Shown piece by piece: positions 23,633 to 32,795 of a stretch of DNA of 64,000 nt (position 1 is its first letter; each line of letters opens with the position of its first letter). Under the pieces are notes generated by a model that had not been told where the DNA came from, searched no databases, and worked only from the letters and a program-made list of their open reading frames with translations. The stretch is from Plectosphaerella cucumerina (taxonomy: Eukaryota > Ascomycota > Sordariomycetes > Glomerellales > Plectosphaerellaceae), in the NCBI GenBank assembly GCA_020746995.1, contig JAGPXD010000003.1:1488001-1552000 (forward strand), in the 5' to 3' direction. Both the position numbers and the translations under genes were made by a program.

Positions 23633-23965
23633 AGTAGGCTACCACAAGCACTCTCAGGAACCAACCCCGATTTATCTGTAGCCTGGGTAACGGCTGAGAC
23701 GGAAACCGGGTGAGAATCTGCTAGTATAAATAAGCCCGACTTCATGGTCCGCCTGGAGGCGACTCTATGCAAAAGGCCCTCTGGCGGTGATATTCGACAG
23801 CTACATACGGGATGCATCTAGTATTCAATGGAGATTTCCCGCAAGTCTTTGCGGGAATCCAGCATCCTCCAGTTTCTCTATGAGTACATTTAGCTACATG
23901 TACCCATCGAAGACCAGGCTGTTCAAGCGCGGCCTGCCAATGGCCGCCGGGCCTACTTCCGTTTC
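23633..23965. other. Tail-to-tail intergenic region
   Basis: It holds the 3' untranslated ends of the F-box gene and the LaeA-like methyltransferase. No other feature is seen. Confidence 0.5.
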
Positions 23966-25420
23966 TTACTCCTGTGGCTTCTGGCCGTAGACGACATGGC
24001 TATTACTTCGTTAGCGCACGCACCCCAAACGGCAATTCAAGCACTCACTACTTGACCTGCGCATGGAACGCGCCAGACTTGAGCTCGTTCCTGACATTGG
24101 CCAGCAAAACCGTCACCTCAGTCTCGCTCCACCCCTCAACGTCGCAGAAGAGCCGCAGCGAGAAAGCCTCGAGACCCTCAAGGATCTGCACGAGGTTGAT
24201 GTGCCCGACTTGCTTCATGTCGGGGTCCTTGGCCCAAGGACCAATGGGCACGCGGAAGACCTCCTCCCTGATGTTGACGAAGCCGGCATCGGCCACCCAC
24301 TGCTTGAGCTTGATGCCGGGGAGCGGCTCGCGGCCGACCTTGGCGGCGGCCGAGAGTAGAATATCGATCCACTTCTTGGTGTGGTGGTCCTTGGTGAGGG
24401 AGCCATCCTCGGAGTAGTAGCGCATGTCGTAGTCGTGGAACTCTGCCCATCCGCCGGATGAGAGGCCGCTACTGGGGGTCAGTGAAGTGATCGGCATGGC
24501 AGAAATCGAGGCTGCCTTACCCAAAGACGTTCTTGACCAGCTCGGGCCATTTCCAGATGCCTCCTGACATGTAGCGGCAGAAGATAAAGTCGAACTTCTC
24601 GGAGTGTGTCCATTCACTCTCGACATCATCAACTTCGAACTTGACGTTGGGTGGAACCCTGGAAAGGTTTGATCAGACTATGCATGTGAACATCCGATGT
24701 GTTGATCGGAACTGGACTTACCAAGCTGGTTGTACGGGGCTCAGGTCGTTTCCAAGGATCTTGACCAGTCAGTAACCAGGTTCGAACATCTTTGCGGGCT
24801 GCAGCTCACCTCGGCGCCAGGATACAACTCCCCCATCTCGATGGCCCAAATGCCCGTTCCGGTGCCGATATCGAGAATCCTGTGGACCTTCTCCTCCTCG
24901 AGAGGAGCAAGGAAGAGCTTGTTTCCCACTGCCTTGACGTTCATGAGATGCGTCATGTCCAGGCGGTCCAGCTCGCGCTATCAATCGTTCGTCAGCATTG
25001 CGACGCGTACCTCACAGCAGCGCGGCAGCTCACATCGTCGTTGGGAAGGACATAGGCTAAGTGGAACAATCAGCTTCGTCCAGCAGAACGACATCGGCTT
25101 GTGTCACTTACCGCCATGCCTGTACGCGTGAAAACGGCGACCATGCTCGACGGGGTAGTTGAGGATGCTCGAGCTTAGCGAAGCCGTGAGCGATTCAGAG
25201 CTGTCCCAGTGTCAGCTGTGCCACTTCATCTCAAGAGCCTGCACTTACGTATCGGTCAACAGCGAGTCGGCAACAGAGCGCTGCATCAAATCAGCGCATA
25301 TTCAAGGCGGCCAAGAACCGAAGACGCCGATCTACCTGCACCTACCGTGTCATCGTCAACCTCCAGCGCCGGGCCCGCAGGCTCCACGGGGATTGTCGAG
25401 TCAGTCTGCGGTTCCGCCAT
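23966..25420 (-). CDS. LaeA-like SAM-dependent methyltransferase
   Basis: Nine exons can be joined on the minus strand from ATG 25420 to TAA 23966. The SAM-binding motif I is ILDIGTGTGIWAIEMGELYP, followed by ILGNDLSPVQPAWVPPNV and the FEVDDVESEW acidic loop. Motif II-III is FDFIFCRYMSGGIWKWPEL. Then come DGSLTKDH, ADAGFVNIREE and GWSETEVTVLLANVR. This is the order seen in the large fungal LaeA-like family, whose founding member regulates secondary metabolism from the nucleus; many paralogs are instead ordinary methyltransferases. Without the last splice the protein would end at a TAG at 24048, but removing the 49-nt intron (GTGAGT...GCTAAC...ATAG) adds HVVYGQKPQE, which matches the family's usual YGRKP-type ending. 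The N-terminus before motif I is short (about 85 residues). The substrate is unknown. Confidence 0.87.
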
Positions 25421-26351
25421 GATTGCAACTGGCCTCTGCGGGGTAAGGTATGTCGAGTTCGATTTCGAGATTGGCGGGGTTTGGTGTTTCGCAAAAAGGA
25501 GAAAGAGATAAAACCCCTCGAAGGGGCCACGTTCCGCGCCACCAACGGCTTTCATGGAGCCCCTTGCTACCCAATGGCTACCCCGCGCCCGCGCCGCGCC
25601 AACACGGGCATCCGTTGACGAACCGGCGATGGCGAGGACCAATAGCAGTTGGCAAATGGCCCCTGATGAACAGCTAGGGAGGAAGACGCTGCGACATCTT
25701 GTGGATTAGCCTCCGGCGTTGGACCGAGATAGGCGTGGCCCGACCCGCTTGATCCCCTGTCTGTGATCCGCCCGGCGAGTGCCGTCGCCACGTTGTGCCT
25801 CGTATTTCCCGTACGGGCCGGGCTCATGACCATCCCCGGCGCCCACTTGTGATGTTGGGTAACAAGGATCAAAATTGCAAAGCATCTAATGATTTGTATA
25901 TGCGATTCTGTGTTGCTGCTGTTGAGTTGTGGACTGACGGACTTGGCCAAGACATGAATGCCGAGTTTTCCATGGTTGACGACTTTACCCTTGCAGCGGA
26001 CGAGCCTTGATCCGGTCTAGACGTCATGCAGGACCCTTCTCAGTGGAACCAAAGGATTTTGAGGACATTGTTTCCTGCCAGGGGCGGAATGACAAACCCC
26101 TGGCCCAGCTTCCTAGCGAACTCGATAAGGTCAAGTTCATCCCCAAACAATCGAAGCTCGTTCTTACCACGTCAGGCTTTGATCTGGCATACATTTTCAA
26201 GTTGAATGTGGAGCATGATGATCAGACAGGTCGTGTATTACAAGACTGAAAAGGTATGTACATGAAAAAGTATGTGCGTCAATCAGAACCCCGAACTAAA
26301 CATCCCAGCCCTCTCCCTCCTTCCAGCTTGGAAACAAGTGCTGCAATCTTC
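25421..26351. other. Intergenic region between the methyltransferase and the repeat precursor
   Basis: It contains the methyltransferase promoter and the 3' end of the precursor gene. I see no gene. Confidence 0.5.
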
Positions 26352-27528
26352 TCAGTGGCCGTACTTCTTGTCGTCCTTCTTGCCACCGTGCCTCCAATCA
26401 TCGTCATCCTTGCGACCCTTCCTGTCATCGTCGTCCTTGCGGCCCTTCCTGTCATCATCGTCTTTGCGACCCTTGCGGTCATCATCCTTCTTGCCACCAT
26501 GCTTTCGGCCGTCATCATCCTTCCTGCCCTTCCGGTCGTCGTCGTCCTTCTTGTCGTTGTTCTTGCTGTAGTCCTTCCAGCCGTCGTTCTTCCTGCCGCC
26601 GCCGTACTTCTTGTCGTCGTCGTCATCGTCATCATCGTTCTTCCGGCCACCTCCGTGCTTCTTGTCGTCATCATCGTCGTCGTCGTAATCCTTCCTGTCG
26701 CCGTGCTTCTTGTCACCGTCATCCTTCTTCTTGCCAACCCAGCCCTTGTGCTTGTTGCGAGTCTCCAGCTGGCCGAGGACGTCATCAATGAGCTCGATGG
26801 TCCGCTTGTGGTGCTTCTTGTCGTCCTTCTTGTTTCCCCACTTCTTGTCATCCTTCTTATCACCCTTGTCGTAGTCGTGCTTATCCTTGTAGCCGTGCTT
26901 TTCCTTGAGCTTCCCGAGAAGGTCCTTGATGAGACCGAGGGTGCGCTTGTGATGCTTCTTGTCGTCGTCATGCTCGTCGTCGTCGTACTTGTTGTCATTC
27001 TTGCCTCCCCATTTCTTGTCGTTCTTGTCACTCCACTTGTCCTTGCCGTAGTCGTTCTTGCCACCTTTCTTGCCACCAAGCTTTTCGAGAAGCTCCTTGA
27101 TGAGGCCAAGCGTCCGCTTGTCCTTCTCATGGTCGGCCTGAATGCTGCCGAGAGTCCTCTCAAGGAGCTGAAAACAGTTGTTAGAATGGTGTACTGTCCA
27201 GAAAGAAGAGGCAAAACTCACCACATTGGCTGCAGCATACTGTGATGGGAGGAGTCAAGTCAGCAAAAGATTGAAGTAAGAATTTGTGTAAGAAAGGGCA
27301 AGTCGTTGTGCTGCAGGGCGCGAGAAGCTACGGTTCATTACATACCTCGGGGATCGCATTGCGCTGCGCAGAAGGTTAGCGGTTGTTCTTTGTGAAGACT
27401 CTCATCCGACTCCAACTTACCTCGACAATGCCGAGACCGTCACCAGGCTCGTTGGCCGGAGCAGCGTTGGCCAAGATGGCAAGGCATGCTACACCAACAC
27501 CGAGAAGCTTGAACGATGGGACCATCAT
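26352..27528 (-). CDS. Secreted Kex2-type repeat precursor with a polyampholyte tail
   Basis: Four exons: 27421-27528, 27346-27363, 27222-27239 and 26352-27167; all junctions are phase 0, giving 319 residues. Exons 2 and 3 are 18 nt each and encode RNAIPE and YAAANV. Residues 1-23 are a signal peptide (LLGVGVACLAILANAAPA). Three KR sites (65-66, 122-123, 169-170) are each followed by a related amphipathic segment: TLGLIKELLEKLGG, TLGLIKDLLGKLKE and TIELIDDVLGQLET. A fourth, degenerate unit starts after ER at 51-52 (TLGSIQ). Two of the KR sites are preceded by DDKKHH. Between and after the segments the chain is almost only D, K, G, H, R, N, W and Y, ending in tandem DDDDRKGRK units. There are no cysteines in the mature part. 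Kex2 cleavage in the Golgi would release peptides, as in fungal KEP precursors such as mating pheromones, repellents and RiPP precursors. It does not resemble a known core peptide. Confidence 0.8.
26395..26500. repeat. 27-bp coding tandem repeat (DDDDRKGRK units)
   Basis: The C-terminal part of the repeat precursor is built from imperfect 27-bp units that encode KGRKDDDDR-type nonapeptides on the minus strand, about four copies with synonymous differences. Copy number is likely to vary between strains. Confidence 0.7.
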
Positions 27529-29380
27529 GATGATTTTGGAGGAAGTGGGTTCTCAAATGATGGCTGAAGATCGATGAGGCACTTGTCTCTGTAAGACTCT
27601 GCTGTGCGATGAAGAGAATACAGGGGGCTGTGAGAGGAGAGACCAGGTCGACTTTATATCTGTGTCCGGTGGGTTCCCCAGACCAAACGAAGAGGTTGCA
27701 ACGAACCTCGGATTACTCGTCCTCGTCACTTAGTGTCATGATGTCACTTGAGCTCGGCCTGGTCCAGAGCTTCAATTGCGAAGGTTTTCCCCGGTGGCCA
27801 ACTGAGTTTTCTTGATCATGTCGGCCACATGCTTGCATCACCAAACCTCATCTGTGCCACCGCAACTTGGTTTGTCGCATTGGCACCCAACAATGAGCTG
27901 TATTCGGATATTCCGACCTTCTAGCCATGTGGGCGGGTTTGGCGGACCACAGAGTCTAGAAACCATCTGATCGACAACATCGCCTGATGGCCTCCCGCTA
28001 TTGAAATTAGGTACGGGTTGGTGCAAGGCGCCGACGTAAGATTGATATCAGATGAAGGTCTCCCGCATCAATTCCCCGCGGTTCGATCACGGGCCAGCCA
28101 TACGGAAGCTCCGGGCACCTGGACTAGTTCAACAAAGTCGAGGCTAGCCTCAGTGGCCGCCTGGGGGAAAGAGTCAAATCCGTGTCCCTGGACTTGCACA
28201 GGAACGCCCGGCTGCAGGGACAGCCTCAACATGATCAGATCTGATGCTCCCACTTACATGCTCAGCAACAAATGCGATGTTACTGTCACTCGACTTTCTG
28301 TGAACGTTTCAAAACATGTAGCTTGTCTCGTTACCATGTTGATGACAGCACTTGGGCCGATCATTGTGATTGGCATTGACAACGCGGGTTTAGCCCTTTG
28401 TTGCCTGCTCCTGTCGACCGAGCAATAATCTGATGTCGAAGTGAGCGCAAGATGAAGCACTAGGACGCCAAGCCACCACCGAGTTGAATCTAATAGGGCA
28501 TTGAAAGAATAAAGATTCAGACGAAGGCCGGATTTGGCAATCCGCCACCGTGGCCGCGGGAGCTTCGGATTAGCAACCGAGGATCGAAACTCAGAAGCGA
28601 TTTAGGTACCCGCCGGTGCTGCATGGCCCGGAGAAGGAGAAAACTCATGGGACATCGGATATTTTGAGTAGCGCAAGCGTGGGGTGGGCATGGATTCCCG
28701 AGGTTTTCGGGCGCTAAGGGGGCATTCAGACCTCACCTCGGTGAACATGCTTACCTTATGTTCATGATGTCAAGGAAAAGGTAAAGCACATTGTAGTAAC
28801 CTTGGCACTCTTCGGAAGACACTCACTCCGTGATCGTCGTTGCAAGCAGCTCAGATCATCGAGATATGCTTTGGACAACTCTGCTCGGCCAGCTAGAAGC
28901 TCCAGCTCCATGGACGTCATTGAGGCATCGCAACCCATCCTTGGGGTTAATAAAAGTGAATTCGTGATCATCTAAACATGCAGCAGTCTTGGCAATGACC
29001 AGCACATTCCCATTACTCCCTTCTTCGCAGCTGGGCTCCCGCACAACTCGGACGGCTTCAGCCGAGAATCGGGCATACTAGACATCACAGCAGCAGCTCA
29101 ACAGCGCATCACTAAATCGTCGCATTGCAGAAGGGTCGACGAGGATCCCGACTCCCGTCCGAAGTTATTTCCATCCAAGATCGGAGCCTGCCGCACGGGC
29201 GCGACGGGACATCCCATCCAGCCTAGGAGAACCTAAATGACTTGCCCTGGCGGAGGAACCCTCCGTCGTTTCTCGCTGTAAGTAGTTTCCGCGAGGGAGG
29301 TCCCGCTCCGCTGTTCCACACGCGCCGCGGACGTCTGCCGAGACCTAGATCGCGGTCCTGCCGACGCCCTCTCGCTCCCC
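27529..29380. other. Intergenic region of about 1.9 kb
   Basis: The left end is the promoter of the repeat precursor, with TATAAA on the minus strand at 27653-27658. At 28011-28097 there is a weak tRNA-like sequence (see findings). Nothing else is recognised. Confidence 0.45.
27653..27658 (-). promoter_or_regulatory. TATA box of the repeat precursor
   Basis: TATAAA on the minus strand (GATATAAAGTCG), 125 bases before the ATG at 27528. Confidence 0.55.
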
Positions 29381-31034
29381 TCACGCGTACTCTTCGCGCC
29401 ATCCCTCGATCTCATCAAGGGTGAGCACGTATTCGTGGTTGTAGATCTGCGGAAAAGTTAGCAGAAACTCTGAAAAAGGCGTGCGAGCCGTTCGCTCACC
29501 GTCTCGAGGTTCGCCGGGCTGTTCCACTCAGGATCGTTGATGAAGGGCGCGTTCCAGACGCAGAACCACGACCAGTGCGCCTCGTAGAGCTTGAGAAGGT
29601 CCGGTAGCGGCGCGGAGCCAACCTCCGTGGCGGCGATGAGCTTCTGGTCATTGCCGAGATCGACGAGCTGGTTGTAGTATGAGGACATTGGCTTCACCAC
29701 TGTCGTTAGCAAGGCTCGCTCAGGTCCCTGAATGGCATCGCATCAGAACGTCAGCACTCACCCCGTTGCCCTGGGCGTAGACATCGGCGCTGAGAACATC
29801 GACGGTAGCGTCACCGGGGTACCAGTCCTCGGCGACCGAGTTCCACACCCAAATAAGGTTGTTGATGCCGTGGTGGTTCGTCAGACGCTCGTAGACGATG
29901 TCCCAAAGCTGCTTCGCATACTCGGGGCCCTGGGCACCCCACCAGAACCACTTGCCCTCGGCCTCGTGAAGGGGCCGGAATAGGACCGGGACGCCGGCGT
30001 CTTCGAGACGCTTAAGCTCGACGGCGATGGCGTCAATGTCGCGGATGATTAGCGTGTAGTTGGCATTGGTCGTGTCGGCCAGGGCGGTGGCGACGTTGAA
30101 GTCGGTGGCGTCGGTGTAGAAGCCGCTGTACCAGGGACGCTCGGCTGTGTTGTAGAGGCCGACGGGAGCGTTCCAGTGCCAGCAGAATGTGACAATACCG
30201 CCCTTGTTGTTGAAGGCGATGGCCTGCTCGACAGCCTGGGAGTAGTGGCCCTGGAACTCGACGCGCGAGGGCGAGTAGTCCATGAGGTCGAGGCCAAGGA
30301 TGGCGGGAGTCTTGCCGACCTGCTGCTGGATCCAGTCGGCCCACTGCACCTCTTGCTGGCCGGAGAGGATCTTCTTGCCGTAGTTCGCTCGGAGGAGGTT
30401 GTATAGGGCGGTTGCGCCGGCATCGGCGTTGGGGTTGACCGGGGCCTCGTTGACATTGTGCGGCGGGCGGGGAGCAGTGGGCGTCACAGTGATGGAGTCA
30501 ACCAGGTACCTGAGAAGTCAGAAGAAAGCTTTGAAATTGGATTTACGGGGGTTCTCACCATCCCCAGTGGGTAATGATGTCGATCTTGTTGACGCCGTCG
30601 TTGAGGAGAACAGACCCGGCCGAAGCCTCGGCCCATGCGTCACCAGCAGGGAAGTGAACTTGCTCCTGAGCGCCATTGTTCAGGACCACATGGGTGTACT
30701 TGTCACCGTAGATCGCCGCATAGCGGATGGTGAGATCGTAGAGGTGCTGTCCGGTGCTGGGGACAGTGAAGGAGATCTTGTCGGCGGCGGCCTCGAAGCC
30801 TGTCACGTAGCCAGTTCCTGTGGCATGTCAGCTGCAGCTCTCTGAAGCAATGACTGCATTCAAATTACCAGTGAAGCCCGCAAACTCAGTGGCAACGCGT
30901 GTGTTTCCAGAGAGAGTGGCAGCCTCGGCCTCGAAAACGCGGGTGCTGTTGGTCGGGAGCTGGGGATCGCAGCGCTTGATCAGCGCCGCCGCAGCGAGCG
31001 CGATCTGGGCGAGAAATACGAACGATTTGACCAT
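29381..31034 (-). CDS. Secreted GH26 endo-beta-1,4-mannanase with N-terminal CBM35
   Basis: Five exons: 30869-31034, 30559-30817, 29762-30509, 29500-29727 and 29381-29446, encoding 488 residues. A signal peptide (residues 1-18) leads into a CBM35 domain, about 30-145, with FEAEAATLSGNT, GYVTGF, ADKISFTVPSTG and DIITHWGWYLVDSI. A short linker follows (TPTAPRPPHNVNEAPVNPN). The GH26 domain covers about 165-488. Catalytic motifs are LFRPLHEAEGKWFWWG, with the acid/base at E324, and KLIAATEVGSAP, with the nucleophile at E426. This is the domain order of Podospora-type Man26A, which hydrolyses mannan and galactomannan in plant hemicellulose. The five-exon join was checked by phase at each boundary. 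A TATAAC box is seen at 31134-31139 on the minus strand. Confidence 0.95.
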
Positions 31035-32475
31035 TTTGCCTTGATATGAACAAATCAAGCACAGCAGAGCAGGCGTGTTCGTAGCAAGAGGGGACGGAGA
31101 GCCAACCGAAGTCGTCGAAGAGGGTTATATGATGTCCCATCACGGACTTGGCCCCTCCACCTCCTCCATGTAGAAAACGACCTCAATTCGAGCACACAAT
31201 CAATCACCTCATGCAGGAACAATATCGGCCAGATGATGGACACGCCATGAAATGGAGCGACGAGCCGGGGTTTCGGGCTCTTGGTCGCGGACACCGTCTC
31301 CCCGTCGCGGAACAAGGGGCTCCGAAGGGCCAGGATCGTGACTCGAACCCACCACGGAACCAGCCAGTGCTACCAAAATGGCCGATCATTGCGGAGGAGG
31401 CATCAGTCATCGCTGATTTGGATTGTCGGGGAATCGCATCCCAATCATGTCGTTTCTCGCCCCAGGTCCGTCCCGCTGCATGCTGGATTTGGGTCGGGGT
31501 GCGCCGCGTGCGCCGCATCTATCCGAACCGTTCTGAGCTTGAAGCAGCTGCATCGCCCAGATGTTCTTTCCAAGCCTCGAAAATGAACTAGAAAGTCTCT
31601 TTTGCAGTCGCATAGATTAATTGACGCTACCCAAGTATTTACGTGTACCTACCAAAGTGCACACTCTTGACGCTCTTCTTCTGCCTGGAGCAACGGCCAC
31701 GTCGTAGCGGAACACTCAAATCAGATTGAGACAGAATCTATCGGACTAGCAAGTTGAAATAGTTCGCAAGCAATCGACTTGTACCCATCTTTGCAGTCAT
31801 TCAGGCTAGAAAGGAGGATGAACCTCGTCCGTTCATGTGCAGTGCCGACGTGCAAGGCGTCAAATGTACCTATCTTGACCTTGATTTCAGCAATGAACAC
31901 AGCCAGTCAGCTTCAATTCGGCATGCTTTCATGAATCTCAAGCAGCTAATTCTGCAGTAGTGAGCTTGTTTCTAGGAAATATCGGCACTTTTTAGAGACG
32001 GGGTGCGATAGGTGTGACCTGGCTGCTTCTCAACTCTCAAACAGAGACACTTGAAGTTTCATTGTAGAACATGATAGAATCGTGACAGGGGCATAAAATG
32101 TTCATGCTAAAAGGTTAATCCAGATGTCTCAGAGCTGCTGTCTCTGCTTGTGTCCAACGGGCACATATGGAGGGACCTGGGTGACACGAGAAGAACGTGT
32201 GCCCGCGACCTTGGTACCAAGACAAGCCCGTCCTTGACAGTGCCAGCAATCACAATTCATCTGCCAAACGAAGAATCAAAATGTTTCGGGCCTGTGGCAT
32301 TGACTACAAATCAAAAACTCCCATGGTCAAATCTTTCCCATGTCTACACGCCGTCCTGATGCACCCCTCCCAAAAGTCTGCGATGCAGCCCGTGTGTGCA
32401 CTAGGCGTGCCTCATCAGAAGAACTCCAAATTCAAATGCTCCAACCGAATGCGCCTTTGCTTCATATGCGCAAGC
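31035..32475. other. Intergenic region of about 1.4 kb
   Basis: It contains the GH26 promoter at its left end. The part from 31600 to 32200 is comparatively A/T rich with no reading frame of note. No repeat or RNA gene is recognised. Confidence 0.5.
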
Positions 32476-32795
32476 TTATTTGATGTTCTTCCAGCTCAGG
32501 AAGTTGAGGATGTTGGACCGCGGCTCGACGTGGCCCTCAAAAGTCCTCCGCCGCGACTCCTCGCTGGCGGGGCTGTTGTACTTTGAGAAGAAGCGGTCCA
32601 TGGTGTTGGACTCGTGAATGAGCTGGGCGCGGACGTAGGCGAGGACACCGGCGGCTGAAAGCATATGTCAGCTGGTGGCATTGAAGGATTGGGGGGTTGT
32701 GATATGAACTGACCTGCGGTGCCGAAGACGACGACGGGGAGGATCTTGGGGTAGCGGACGGGGGCGGAGACGGCCTTGATGGGTGCGGCAACCAT
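32476..32795 (-). CDS. Small conserved-looking protein with one membrane helix
   Basis: Two exons, 32714-32795 and 32476-32654, separated by a 59-nt GTCAGT...TTTCAG intron; 86 residues. The N-terminus is MVAAPIKAVSAPVRYP, basic and without acidic residues, followed by a hydrophobic stretch, KILPVVVFGTAAGVLAYV. A polar C-terminus follows: ESNTMDRFFSKYNSPASEE and EPRSNILNFLSWKNIK. The layout of a short basic leader, one helix and a soluble tail resembles small accessory subunits of the mitochondrial inner membrane, but I do not recognise the family and make no assignment. The splice join restores an uninterrupted frame and the ATG is in an ACCATG context on the minus strand. It is clearly a gene by structure; the function is unknown. 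Confidence 0.78.

Noticed and set aside
26256..27245. 329-codon hydrophobic V/L/I-rich plus-strand frame
   Set aside because: It looks like a membrane protein only because aspartate and lysine codons of the minus-strand repeat precursor read as V, L and I on the other strand.
31320..31375. Possible tRNA T-arm (TCGAACCCACCACGG on the plus strand)
   Set aside because: No matching acceptor, D or anticodon arms can be folded around it.
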